From: Candidatus Gastranaerophilales bacterium
Lineage (GTDB): Bacteria > Cyanobacteriota > Vampirovibrionia > Gastranaerophilales > Gastranaerophilaceae
DNA: 64,000 nucleotides
Assembly (NCBI GenBank): GCA_944326115.1
Contig: CALVCQ010000002.1
Span: forward strand, 32,247 to 96,246
Direction: 5' to 3'
Of this stretch, positions 24,026 through 32,700 are shown piece by piece (position 1 is the first letter of the stretch; every line of letters begins with the position of its first letter). The notes beneath the pieces were generated by a model. That model did no database searches and had not been told where the DNA came from. It saw nothing but the letters and a program-made list of their open reading frames with translations. The position numbers and the translations under genes are program-made.

Positions 24026-26038
24026 TCACATAAAACGAGTAACAATAATGGAATAAATATCTTTTAATAGACTATTTAATGGAACTTTTTCTTCAATACC
24101 GGAGCAGTAAGGGTCTATTACAGTTACGGTTTTGCTTTCAGGCTCATATCCTTTAATGGAAACAGCATGACGGCTGTTTCTGCCGGTTAAAAAAGTTTCA
24201 TTAATCATATATCTGGGGTTCTGACCGAAATTTTCCAAAAAGCTTTGAATTTTTGTTTTATCTTTAATGGTCTGAACAACACAGCGTCCGTCAACTATTA
24301 AATCAGACAGCAATTCTGCCAGAACATCCTTTGGATTTCCACCGAATATTCTTCTTTGCAGGTAATCCAAATTATCTGATGTTAGCGGGTCTTCACTATT
24401 AGCGATTTTCATATGACAGGCATCTCTGAAAGAAGTTTTTGCAAATGCTCTTTCAAGCATTTGAACGTTTTTAGCCGCATCAGCACTATAAAGATGAGGT
24501 TGTATTTCGCCGTCAGAAAATTTAATTGCACCTCCATAATTTTTATAAGCCGGTATTGTAACAAAAATATCGTTTCCCTTTTGTTCAAACATTTTATAAT
24601 AGCTGCCTCTGGTTTTGGGATTATAATAAAGGCTGTTTAAAACGGATATTAGATAGCAGTCTTCTCTTCCCTGCAATGTTGAAAATCTGTCAACAAGAGG
24701 AAATAACTCATTGAATTTTCCCTCTGACATATTCCAGTTTTCCGGTTTGCCATTGTTATTTATGTATAACTTTCCTTTAACTGATGCCACATCTCCGGGA
24801 GATGTATTTTTTATAATATCCCTTACAGAGTCAAATTTTTTAATCAAACTTTCTCCGTTTAACAATTTGTAGACATCGGATAGAATTTCCGGCGTAAGTT
24901 CACCGGTGCGGCTGCATTGCGTTAAAATCCTCGGATTAATTCTTTCCTGCAGCACTAAATCTAAAATCTTTGAATCCTCCAGTTTTTTAAAAGCTTCAGG
25001 GTTTTCAAATTTCATTTTGACTATGTCCCCTACAATAAAATCACATTCTTTTGAAGAAGGAGAATGTTTTTTAAACACTTTTAACAAGGGACGAAACAGC
25101 TTTTCGCATATTACGTCAAGTTGATTTTCATAATCAGAATTTATTCCCATTATTTTTAATTTAAATAGAGATTCGACATCTAATGTTTCGTTATTCAAGC
25201 ATTTTTTCAAATAACCAATATTCTTTTTATTTGTAAAGAAAGCTATACGGGTGAAAGCATCATAATTTTTTGTTTTAATTGTTTTTTCAAAAATCTCCTT
25301 TAATAATTTTTCATCTGTTCCTTCTTTTGATAAAAAAGAATTTATATCTATCAATGTTGACGGGGTGCAGCATTGAGGATAATTTTTTGTCAAGCTTAAA
25401 TAATATTTAAATACTTCGTCAGTTATTTTAGAATCTTCTTTGTCAAGTAAATTTATTGCAGTACCTATGGTAAAAGGTGAAGCATTTTGTATCTGGAGTG
25501 ATTTTTTTACGATATCCGGTGATTTTTCGCATATATCAAGAATATTTAAAAATTTGTCTTTTGTAAAAGTAAAATTATCTTCTGTAAGTTCAAATTTATT
25601 TAAAAATTCATTTATCAATTCAGGATTTTTAGCTTTTTCCAATCTTGTAATATAGTCTTCTAAAACTTTCGGGTTTTTACAAATTTCCTCATCAGCCAGT
25701 TTTATAAATTTGTTTGCTGCTTCAATATCAATACCTGATTTAACCAGTCTTTCATTTGTTGAATTTTCAATATTTTCAAAAAGTTTGTAGAAAAAATTAT
25801 CGTCAATATTATCCAATGGTTTTATATCTTTTAAATATGAAAAATTTAATCTTTTTGCAAGAATTTCGTCAAATCCTGCAGAACCAATAAGCGCTTTGAA
25901 ACTTTTTTTATTGAATAAACTCATCAATGTTAAGTTTATAGTAATTTTATTTTTTTCGTATAAATTCCGGCATAATACATTTTTTAAAATAGAGTTTAAT
26001 TTTCCTGCAGACTTTACAAAAGTATTGTAATTTTTCAT
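24026..26038 (-). CDS. Calpain-like cysteine protease domain protein
   Basis: The 670-aa product has a long helical N-terminal part (about 1-440), with no signal peptide and no clear repeats. Its C-terminal domain has a papain-fold pattern like calpains. C461 is in LQGREDCYLISVLNSL (calpains: GDCW(F/L)LAAL), H624 is in NSRHAVSIKGYE and D642 is in VTVIDPYCSG (calpains: IRNPWG). The order, spacing and local sequence fit a Cys-His-Asp/Asn triad. A small 86-aa gene lies 54 nt upstream on the same strand. The role may be proteolysis inside the cell or in a target cell; no secretion signal is visible. Confidence 0.65.
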   Translation of the reverse strand: MKNYNTFVKSAGKLNSILKNVLCRNLYEKNKITINLTLMSLFNKKSFKALIGSAGFDEILAKRLNFSYLKDIKPLDNIDDNFFYKLFENIENSTNERLVKSGIDIEAANKFIKLADEEICKNPKVLEDYITRLEKAKNPELINEFLNKFELTEDNFTFTKDKFLNILDICEKSPDIVKKSLQIQNASPFTIGTAINLLDKEDSKITDEVFKYYLSLTKNYPQCCTPSTLIDINSFLSKEGTDEKLLKEIFEKTIKTKNYDAFTRIAFFTNKKNIGYLKKCLNNETLDVESLFKLKIMGINSDYENQLDVICEKLFRPLLKVFKKHSPSSKECDFIVGDIVKMKFENPEAFKKLEDSKILDLVLQERINPRILTQCSRTGELTPEILSDVYKLLNGESLIKKFDSVRDIIKNTSPGDVASVKGKLYINNNGKPENWNMSEGKFNELFPLVDRFSTLQGREDCYLISVLNSLYYNPKTRGSYYKMFEQKGNDIFVTIPAYKNYGGAIKFSDGEIQPHLYSADAAKNVQMLERAFAKTSFRDACHMKIANSEDPLTSDNLDYLQRRIFGGNPKDVLAELLSDLIVDGRCVVQTIKDKTKIQSFLENFGQNPRYMINETFLTGRNSRHAVSIKGYEPESKTVTVIDPYCSGIEEKVPLNSLLKDIYSIIVTRFM

Positions 26039-26092
26039 ATTTTCAAAAATTGTACCGATTATCTTCTCATCATCACAATGAGTAACTAATAC

Positions 26093-26353
26093 TTAAATAA
26101 AAGACTCATTATTTTCAAATATTTTCGGATTATTTTTTTGTCGTGAAAATTGCAGGATTCTATTTCGCAAATTAGAAATTAGTTCTTTAATTTCTCCCGA
26201 GTATCCGTGATATTTTGCGTTTGGAGCTAATTTATTTTGCAAATCAGTCGCCAAACTGCAAAGTTTTGAAGAAACTTTTTCGGTGATATTTTGCGTATTA
26301 TTTTCACTGATTGTTTTGACTGCTGAGTCTATGACTTTTGATATTTTCATCAT
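26093..26353 (-). CDS. Hypothetical protein, 86 aa, upstream of the calpain-like gene
   Basis: No family was recognised. It is predominantly helical (MMKISKVIDSAVKTISENN, then KLCSLATDLQNKL, then GEIKELISNLRNRILQF) with no membrane segment. The ATG-ATG at 26353 is chosen; a start 9 codons farther up has no SD. It probably heads a two-gene unit with the protease, which raises the unproven idea of an inhibitor or chaperone. Confidence 0.5.
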   Translation of the reverse strand: MMKISKVIDSAVKTISENNTQNITEKVSSKLCSLATDLQNKLAPNAKYHGYSGEIKELISNLRNRILQFSRQKNNPKIFENNESFI

Positions 26354-26390
26354 ATTTACATTATCTTTTCTATATAACATACAGCTATAA

Positions 26391-26571
26391 CATTGTCTGA
26401 GTGGGACCTCGCTTGTAGGAGTGGTACACGGAGTGCGAGTGGCGCCGAGTCTAGCATTTTACGGAAGTGACCCCATGCGCTTGTTGACTGTGCCGGACTT
26501 ATTGTTAAATATTGAACTTGCTTATTGCACAGGTTCAACAAGTAGTCGGAGTCAGTTGACAATATGAAAAA
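26391..26571 (-). repeat. Dispersed intergenic repeat, copy A
   Basis: 26446-26571 is the reverse complement of 63839-64000 at near identity, except that the copy at the right window edge carries an extra hairpin element. The left part (26391-26445, GC-richer, with a CCACTCGCACTCC-type imperfect repeat) may also belong to the repeat but its partner would lie outside the window. Confidence 0.8.
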
Positions 26572-26680
26572 TTAAACTCTTTACAAAATTAAAAATTGCT
26601 CTAAATGTCCGGCAATATACTTTGTTCTTTTCATTTTCGTTACAAAGATTAATATCCTGCTTGGCTATTTGGTAATTTTT

Positions 26681-26710
26681 TTAACTTATTATTTATATTT
26701 TTGATACAAT
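26681..26710 (+). promoter_or_regulatory. Probable secD-secF promoter
   Basis: TTAACT (26681-26686) and TACAAT (26705-26710) are separated by 18 nt, about 50 nt before the secD ATG, which has SD AAGGGG farther upstream and GAGAGG close by. Confidence 0.5.
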
Positions 26711-26763
26711 TATGTCATAGATTTTAAGACTTATAATTTTAAGGGGTATAAGAGAGGCAAAAA

Positions 26764-28074
26764 ATGAAAAACAAAAAATTATTATTGTTCTGGGGGATTA
26801 TACTGCTTGTTATAGTTTGTATTATTGTAATCATCAAAAAACCTACAAGACTCGGGCTTGACCTTGTCGGAGGTTCCAGAATTGTGCTCGAGGCACAAAC
26901 AACCGATACAATTGCAAAAATCACACCTGATATGATGAGCAGTCTGCAATTTGCAATCGAAAACAGAGTCAATGCGCTGGGTGTTGCAGAAACAGTTGTT
27001 CAGCAGACAGGTGAAAAACGTTTATTAGTAGAAATCCCTAACATTTCAGATCCTGCTAAAGCAAAAGAATTCTTGGGAGAAACAGCAGAACTGGAATTTA
27101 AAAAACCATTGGACGGAAAATACGGTGCTACAGGCTGGGCTTCTACAGGATTAACAGGTAAAGATGTAAGAAAAGCTCTTATATCTACAAACCCTGGCGG
27201 GCAGTGGGTTGTTGCATTGGAATTCAATGATAAAGGAACAAAAAAATTCGGTGAGTTGACTCAACAGCTTGTCGGAAAGCCGATGGCAATATTTTTTAAC
27301 GGCGAATTACAATCCGCTCCGGTTATTCAAGAACCTATCTTAGGCGGTCACGCTCAGATTTCAGGCGGTGACTCGGGTTTTGCCTATGAAGAAGCGAAGA
27401 AAATGGTAGATTTACTTAACGCCGGTGCTTTGCCGGTTCCCGCAAAAATCATAGAAGAAAGCTTAGTCGGACCCACACTCGGTGCTGACAGTATTGCAAA
27501 AAGTAAAACAGCAGGCATTATCGGTATCGGGCTTGTTATGATATTTATGCTTTTATACTATCGCTTGCCCGGTTTTATTGCGGATATTGCATTGATAATA
27601 TATTCAATCATTGTATTTGCAATATTCAAGATAGTTCCAGTTACATTGACACTTGCCGGTATTGCAGGTTTTATCCTGAGTATAGGCATGGCGGTTGATG
27701 CAAACATCCTTATATTTGAAAGAACAAAAGAAGAATTAAAAGCCGGAAGGACAATGTTTACCGCTATTAATGCAGGTTTTGACAGAGCGTTCACTTCAAT
27801 ATTCGACTCTAATATGACGACAATTATCACCTGTGTGATTTTGTACTTCCTTGGCACAAGTATTGTAAAAGGATTTGCGCTTACTTTGATTATAGGTGTT
27901 TTAATCAGTATGTTTACTGCAATCACGGTAACAAAAAACTTTATGCACCTTTTATTCGGTGCCGGACAATTAAAACACCCTGGCTGGTTCGGTATCAAAC
28001 AGTCTGAAATAGGCAAAGCCTATGAAGCAACCGAAACAAAGAAAGAAAAAGCTAAATTCGGTATACTTGATTAA
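26764..28074 (+). CDS. secD: Protein translocase subunit SecD
   Basis: SecD with SecF uses the proton gradient to pull proteins through SecYEG. The 436-aa product has TM1 (5-24), the motif GLDLVGGSRIVLEA (D1, about 36-49) and a shortened periplasmic P1 region. Five C-terminal TMs carry GADSIAKSKTAG, the LTLAGIAGFILSIGMAVDANI motif and the FERTKEE loop. It is shorter than E. coli SecD (615 aa), as is common outside Proteobacteria. secF follows 90 nt later. Confidence 0.96.
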   Translation: MKNKKLLLFWGIILLVIVCIIVIIKKPTRLGLDLVGGSRIVLEAQTTDTIAKITPDMMSSLQFAIENRVNALGVAETVVQQTGEKRLLVEIPNISDPAKAKEFLGETAELEFKKPLDGKYGATGWASTGLTGKDVRKALISTNPGGQWVVALEFNDKGTKKFGELTQQLVGKPMAIFFNGELQSAPVIQEPILGGHAQISGGDSGFAYEEAKKMVDLLNAGALPVPAKIIEESLVGPTLGADSIAKSKTAGIIGIGLVMIFMLLYYRLPGFIADIALIIYSIIVFAIFKIVPVTLTLAGIAGFILSIGMAVDANILIFERTKEELKAGRTMFTAINAGFDRAFTSIFDSNMTTIITCVILYFLGTSIVKGFALTLIIGVLISMFTAITVTKNFMHLLFGAGQLKHPGWFGIKQSEIGKAYEATETKKEKAKFGILD

Positions 28075-28164
28075 TTTATTTAAAAGGTGAAAATCTGCAG
28101 ACTCAATATAACAGCCTGCAGCCGTTACACCGGATATACAAAAAAACTAAGGAGAGATAATATA

Positions 28165-29160
28165 ATGAGTGAAACAGTTTTACATCAACACAAATGGATT
28201 GATGTCGTAAAATACAGATGGGTCTGGTTTGGTCTGTCGCTTTTATTGATAGTACCCGGTATAGTTGCTATGGGTTATTTGATTTTTAATTCTCCCCAGC
28301 ATTTACCGGTAAAAGTCGGTATTGACTTTACAGGCGGTACAATTACACAGTATTCTGTAGCAAAAGATGTTTCTAATACAGAAGTTGCAAAAATAAGAGA
28401 CAATCTTGTTAAGACAGGAATAGAAAATCCCGTTATACAAGTATTGAAAGCAAATAACACTATCTCAAAAGCAGAAAACATAAAACCTTCTACTGTTATT
28501 TCCGTAAAAACAGCTTTTAAAAGCAATGATAAAACCTCGGAGCAGAAAATAGGAAATGTTATAAGGGCAGATTACCCTGCAGCAGAGCTTGTTCAGGTCA
28601 GTTCAATAGGCCCTTCTTTAGGTAAAGAATTGTTTATCAATTCAATGTATGCTCTGGCACTGGCATTTCTGGGTATTGTTGTATATCTGTCCTTCAGGTT
28701 TCAGGTCGATTATGCTGTAATTGCTTTAATATCACTTGCTCACGATGCGTTTTTTGTCCTGGGATTTTTTGCAATTTTAGGTATTTTCTTTGATGTACAT
28801 ATAGATGCACTGTTTATTACTGCCGTTCTTACGGTAATAGGTTTTTCAAACCACGATACAATTGTTGTGTTTGACAGAATCAGAGAAAACTCAAGATTCC
28901 TTGCAAAAAAAGCCACATTCCCGCAGATTGTTAATGCCAGTGTAAACCAGACTCTTGCAAGAAGTATCAATACTTCTTTGACAACACTGATTACACTTTG
29001 TGCATTATACTTTTTCGGCGGAGAAACAACAAAAGAATTTGTACTGGCAATGATTGTAGGTATCGCAATAGGTACATATTCAAGTATATTCTTTGCTTCC
29101 ACATTGCTTGACTGGTGGAGAGAAAAACAGGATGCAAAAATTCACGGAGTAAGAGCATAA
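28165..29160 (+). CDS. secF: Protein translocase subunit SecF
   Basis: SecF is the partner of SecD. The 331-aa product has TM1 (about 20-42), the motif VGIDFTGGTITQYS, and C-terminal TMs with SSIGPSLGKEL, ALISLAHDAFFVLGF and TVIGFSNHDTIVVFDRIREN, then NQTLARSINTSLTTL. The ATG at 28165 is chosen because AAGGAGAG lies 9 nt upstream. The next gene starts one base after the stop. Confidence 0.96.
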   Translation: MSETVLHQHKWIDVVKYRWVWFGLSLLLIVPGIVAMGYLIFNSPQHLPVKVGIDFTGGTITQYSVAKDVSNTEVAKIRDNLVKTGIENPVIQVLKANNTISKAENIKPSTVISVKTAFKSNDKTSEQKIGNVIRADYPAAELVQVSSIGPSLGKELFINSMYALALAFLGIVVYLSFRFQVDYAVIALISLAHDAFFVLGFFAILGIFFDVHIDALFITAVLTVIGFSNHDTIVVFDRIRENSRFLAKKATFPQIVNASVNQTLARSINTSLTTLITLCALYFFGGETTKEFVLAMIVGIAIGTYSSIFFASTLLDWWREKQDAKIHGVRA

Positions 29161-29161
29161 A

Positions 29162-29581
29162 ATGACGCAGCAAAAAGCTTTAGCTCAATTTGTATCTGAA
29201 ACAAGAGAAAAATTAGGATTATCACAGACAGGGCTGGCTAAAAAGTCAGCTCTGCCTCTAAAAATGATAGAAGATATAGAATCCGGTCAGGAACTATTTC
29301 TTGCTTCCACAATTCGACAGAAACTCGCAAACGGTTTAAAATTAAAACCGGCAGACATAAAACAATATGAAAAGCACCCTGATTTATCATTGCTTCCAGA
29401 TAATGAAATTACATTGTTTATAAAAAATCAAATTCTTGCGCATGATATTGAAAATCTCGAGTGTCCGGTATGCGGATCAAAACTCATAACAAGAATTGCA
29501 AAAATGTATGATTTGGAAGACAACCTTGTTCTTGTCCCAAAAGCCAGATGCACAAAATGTCCTTTTCAAATTAAAGGATAA
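29162..29581 (+). CDS. XRE-type helix-turn-helix protein with zinc-ribbon-like end
   Basis: The 139-aa product has an N-terminal Cro/CI HTH (TREKLGLSQTGLAKKSALP, then IEDIESGQ). A C-terminal region carries CPVCGSK and CTKCPFQ, a CX2C pair that could bind zinc. It is probably a DNA-binding regulator. It starts 2 nt after the secF stop and so is likely co-transcribed with secDF. Its targets are unknown. The stop is convergent with bioA, with a 1-nt gap. Confidence 0.8.
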   Translation: MTQQKALAQFVSETREKLGLSQTGLAKKSALPLKMIEDIESGQELFLASTIRQKLANGLKLKPADIKQYEKHPDLSLLPDNEITLFIKNQILAHDIENLECPVCGSKLITRIAKMYDLEDNLVLVPKARCTKCPFQIKG

Positions 29582-29582
29582 A

Positions 29583-30953
29583 TTAAATATTGTTTTCTGT
29601 AACCGCTTTTATCGCTTTATAAGCAATAGTTGTCATTTTTTCAATTTCATCTTCGGAAATAATCAAAGGCGGCATAAAATATATTACATTCCCGATAGGA
29701 CGTAATATTGCACCTAGCTGCATTGCCTTTAAAAAGACTTTATGACCGATTCTTTCAACAAATTCGTACGGTTCTTTTGTTTTTCTGTCTTTAACGAGTT
29801 CTACAGCACCAATCATACCGATGTGTCTAATATCTCCTGCATGCTCTAACTGTTTGAATTTTTGAAGAGACTGTCTGAAGGCTTCGATTTTAAATGTTAA
29901 ATTATCTATAATTTTAGCCTCTTTCATTATTTTCAAAGTTTCAACAGCAACCGCACATGCAATTGGATTACCTGTAAAGCTGTGTCCGTGATAAAAAGTT
30001 TTTAGTTTTGAAAAATCATCATAAAAAGCATTATATATTTTATCCGTTGTAATAGTAGCAGCAAGAGGTATATATCCTGCTGTTATTCCTTTTGCAACAC
30101 AGAATATATCCGGCTTAATTTTTGCATGCTCAAAAGCAAAATACTTGCCTGTTCTGCCAAAAGCCATTGCAACTTCATCATCTATCAATAAGATATTGTA
30201 TTCATCACATAAAATTCTTAGTCTTGTCAGATATTCCGCAGGATATACTCTCATGCCGGCAGCTCCCTGAACAAGAGGTTCAACAATTATCGCTGCAATT
30301 TCATTGTGTTTTTCTTTAAAAAGTTTTACTACATCTTTAAGACAATCAATATTGCAGCTGCTCTTGTTACAACCTTTAGGACATCTGTAACAGTACGGAG
30401 CAGAGACTTTTAATGTCTCAAACACAAGCGGATTAAATATTTTTTTGTAAATATCAATCCCTCCTACAGATACAGAACCCAACGTGTCTCCGTGATATGA
30501 ATCTGTCATTGAAACAAAATATCGTTTTTGGGGCTGTCCTTTCTGATACCAGTATTGATATGCCATTTTTATTGCAACTTCTACAGCCGTAGATCCGTCA
30601 TCAGAATAAAAAACTTTTGAAAAAGGTTTTCCTGCAAGATTAACAAGTCTTTCCGCAAGTTCAATCGCCGGTCTGTGAGTAAAATCAGCAAGCAATACAT
30701 GTTCAATTTTATTTGCCTGCTCCAAAAGAACCTGATTCAGTCTGGGTACACAGTGTCCGAGTGTATTTACCCACCATGAAGAGACCGCATCTATATATCT
30801 GTTTCCGTCAGAATCAATAACGTATATCCCATCGCCTCTTTCAATAAGAGTCGGTTTATAATTTGCACCTTCATACTGCTTCATCTGTGTATCAGGATGC
30901 CAAACGTATTTTAAATCTTTTTGTATTAATTTGTCTTTTTCTTTTATATTCAT
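29583..30953 (-). CDS. bioA: Adenosylmethionine-8-amino-7-oxononanoate aminotransferase
   Basis: BioA makes 7,8-diaminopelargonate in biotin synthesis using SAM as amino donor and PLP as cofactor. The 456-aa product has the BioA signature WHPDTQM near the N-terminus, then SSWWVNTLGH. The Asp of LLIDDEVAMAFGRTG and the PLP lysine in FCVAKGITAGY are also present. An internal Cys-rich loop (CYRCPKGCNKSSCNIDC) is found in some BioA proteins. It is the last gene of a tight minus-strand run behind sugar permeases (6-nt gap). No other bio genes are in the window. Confidence 0.94.
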   Translation of the reverse strand: MNIKEKDKLIQKDLKYVWHPDTQMKQYEGANYKPTLIERGDGIYVIDSDGNRYIDAVSSWWVNTLGHCVPRLNQVLLEQANKIEHVLLADFTHRPAIELAERLVNLAGKPFSKVFYSDDGSTAVEVAIKMAYQYWYQKGQPQKRYFVSMTDSYHGDTLGSVSVGGIDIYKKIFNPLVFETLKVSAPYCYRCPKGCNKSSCNIDCLKDVVKLFKEKHNEIAAIIVEPLVQGAAGMRVYPAEYLTRLRILCDEYNILLIDDEVAMAFGRTGKYFAFEHAKIKPDIFCVAKGITAGYIPLAATITTDKIYNAFYDDFSKLKTFYHGHSFTGNPIACAVAVETLKIMKEAKIIDNLTFKIEAFRQSLQKFKQLEHAGDIRHIGMIGAVELVKDRKTKEPYEFVERIGHKVFLKAMQLGAILRPIGNVIYFMPPLIISEDEIEKMTTIAYKAIKAVTENNI

Positions 30954-30959
30954 AGGATT

Positions 30960-31811
30960 TTATCCTTTCACGGCACCGTCATTTTCTCCGGAAATAAAAT
31001 ATTTTTGCATTGCTATAAAGAATATCAAAATAGGGATTGTTGCAATAATAGAACCTGCTGCAATATATCTCCAGTTTGCGCTGAACATTCCCTGAAGGTC
31101 ATTTACTCCGACAGGAAGTGTATATAGAGTCTTTTTTGTTAAAACAATACTCGGCCACAAAAACTCGCCCCAGGAACCGATAAAAGTAAATATAGCAAGT
31201 ACGGCAAGAGTCGGTTTCACCATAGGCAAAAGGATTTTCCACCATATTTGAAAAACATTGCATCCGTCGACAAATGCTGCTTCTTCCATTTCTTTCGGTA
31301 TTGAAAGAAATGCCTGTCTCATAAGAAAAATTCCGAAGGCATTTACGGCAAAAGGCAAAATTAAGCCTAAAAAACCCATAAAATTGTTTACGGAATCAAC
31401 CATTTGAAGTTTCAGAATAATAAGATATACAGGAAGCATTATTGCCTGAAAAGGTATCATAATTGTGGCAAGTGTTGCATAAAAAACAGTTTTTTTACCT
31501 TTAAATTCCATTCTTGCAAGCGGATATGCGGCAAGAGAAGAAAGAATCAGGTTTAAAACGACCGTAAAACCTGCAACAATCATACTGTTTATAAAATAAA
31601 GAATAAATGGAATCTGGTTCCAAACACCTTTAAAGTTTGCCCACGTAGGCTGCTCCGGGAAAAACACAGGCGGATACTGAAAGATGTTTTCATCCGGACC
31701 TTTCATCGCTGTAGATATAAGCCATATAAAAGGGAATACGGAAAGTAATGACACTATTATTAATGACGAATGTATAAAAAATCCTTTTGATATACTTTTA
31801 AAATTTTTCAT
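30960..31811 (-). CDS. Sugar ABC transporter permease (MalG/LacG type)
   Basis: An inner-membrane permease of a CUT1-type carbohydrate importer. The 283-aa product has six predicted TMs and the EAA loop EEAAFVDGCNVFQIWWKILLP, which couples to the ATPase. An N-terminal LISTAMKGPDE and the ending FFIAMQKYFISGENDGAVKG are typical. It lies 8 nt after its partner permease. No ATPase or sugar-binding protein is adjacent, so these must be shared or encoded elsewhere. The substrate is unknown. Confidence 0.93.
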   Translation of the reverse strand: MKNFKSISKGFFIHSSLIIVSLLSVFPFIWLISTAMKGPDENIFQYPPVFFPEQPTWANFKGVWNQIPFILYFINSMIVAGFTVVLNLILSSLAAYPLARMEFKGKKTVFYATLATIMIPFQAIMLPVYLIILKLQMVDSVNNFMGFLGLILPFAVNAFGIFLMRQAFLSIPKEMEEAAFVDGCNVFQIWWKILLPMVKPTLAVLAIFTFIGSWGEFLWPSIVLTKKTLYTLPVGVNDLQGMFSANWRYIAAGSIIATIPILIFFIAMQKYFISGENDGAVKG

Positions 31812-31819
31812 ATTTCCCT

Positions 31820-32692
31820 CTACAATTGATACTGTTTGTGTTCAAACAGTGTAAAATTTAAAATTGATAATACAAGAACAACAATAAGCAGTATTACTGA
31901 TGCCGCAGATGCTATCCCCAGATCAAGATTTTCAAAAGCACGTTCATATATGTAATATACTATTGTTTTACTGGAATCAAGAGGACCTCCTTTTGTCATA
32001 ACATAAATCTCTACAAAAACTTTCATTGCAGATATTGATGAAATCATTGTAACAAGCCCGATTGTCGGCATCAGATGAGGAAGCGTGACTGTTAAATGTT
32101 TTGTTACGGGATTTGCTCCGTCCACATCACAGGCTTCATATAGATCCTTTGGCACACCCATCAATGCAGAAAGATAAATCATCATATAATATCCGATCCC
32201 CTTCCACACCGTAACAAGAATAACAGAATACAAAGCGACATTTGGATCGGTAAGCCACCCCACAGGATTTATATGAAAAAGTCCCATTACAAAATTCAAT
32301 ATCCCCTGCTGGGCATACAACCATTTAAAAGCAATGGCTGCTACAACAATAGATACAATTACAGGTAAATATATAAGTATTTTATACAGTGTAATGCCTT
32401 TGATTTTTTGATTTATCATAATAGCTATTATTAAAGGAAATACTACAAGAAAAGGAACCGCACCTATAAGATAAATGAAAGTATTCAACATTACCTTGTA
32501 AAAAATCGGGCTTTTTAATAAAGTTACATAATTATCCAGAGAAACAAACACAGGCTGATAAATGTTTGAATTGTAATCAAAAAAGCTCAAAACAATTGTT
32601 TCAAAAAACGGTATAAAAAAGAACAGTATTAGTATTACTGCAGCAGGCAGCAAAAATAAATACGGCACATATTTTTTATAATATTTATACAT
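31820..32692 (-). CDS. Sugar ABC transporter permease (MalF/UgpA type)
   Basis: This is the second permease of the CUT1-type importer. The 290-aa product has six TMs, the start YLFLLPAAVILILFFFIPF and the EAA loop YEACDVDGANPVTKHLTVTLP. The late AMKVFVEIYVMTKGGPLDSS stretch is typical. It lies 8 nt after the exported protein gene and 8 nt before the other permease gene. Confidence 0.93.
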   Translation of the reverse strand: MYKYYKKYVPYLFLLPAAVILILFFFIPFFETIVLSFFDYNSNIYQPVFVSLDNYVTLLKSPIFYKVMLNTFIYLIGAVPFLVVFPLIIAIMINQKIKGITLYKILIYLPVIVSIVVAAIAFKWLYAQQGILNFVMGLFHINPVGWLTDPNVALYSVILVTVWKGIGYYMMIYLSALMGVPKDLYEACDVDGANPVTKHLTVTLPHLMPTIGLVTMISSISAMKVFVEIYVMTKGGPLDSSKTIVYYIYERAFENLDLGIASAASVILLIVVLVLSILNFTLFEHKQYQL

Positions 32693-32700
32693 TTGTCTCC

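Larger units (their letters stand above)
26354..26763. other. Intergenic region with dispersed repeat and secD promoter
   Basis: This 410-bp region lies between divergent genes. It holds the leader of the 86-aa gene, one copy of a long dispersed repeat (from about 26391 to 26571) and a probable secD promoter at 26681-26710. A 68-codon open frame on the minus strand falls inside the repeat and is not judged to be a gene. Confidence 0.6.

Noticed and set aside
26356..26562. 68-codon minus-strand frame inside the dispersed repeat
   Set aside because: No SD, and the other repeat copy has a hairpin insertion that breaks the frame.
27558..28016. Long open frame antisense to secD
   Set aside because: It mirrors the codon pattern of secD, which is certain on the opposite strand.
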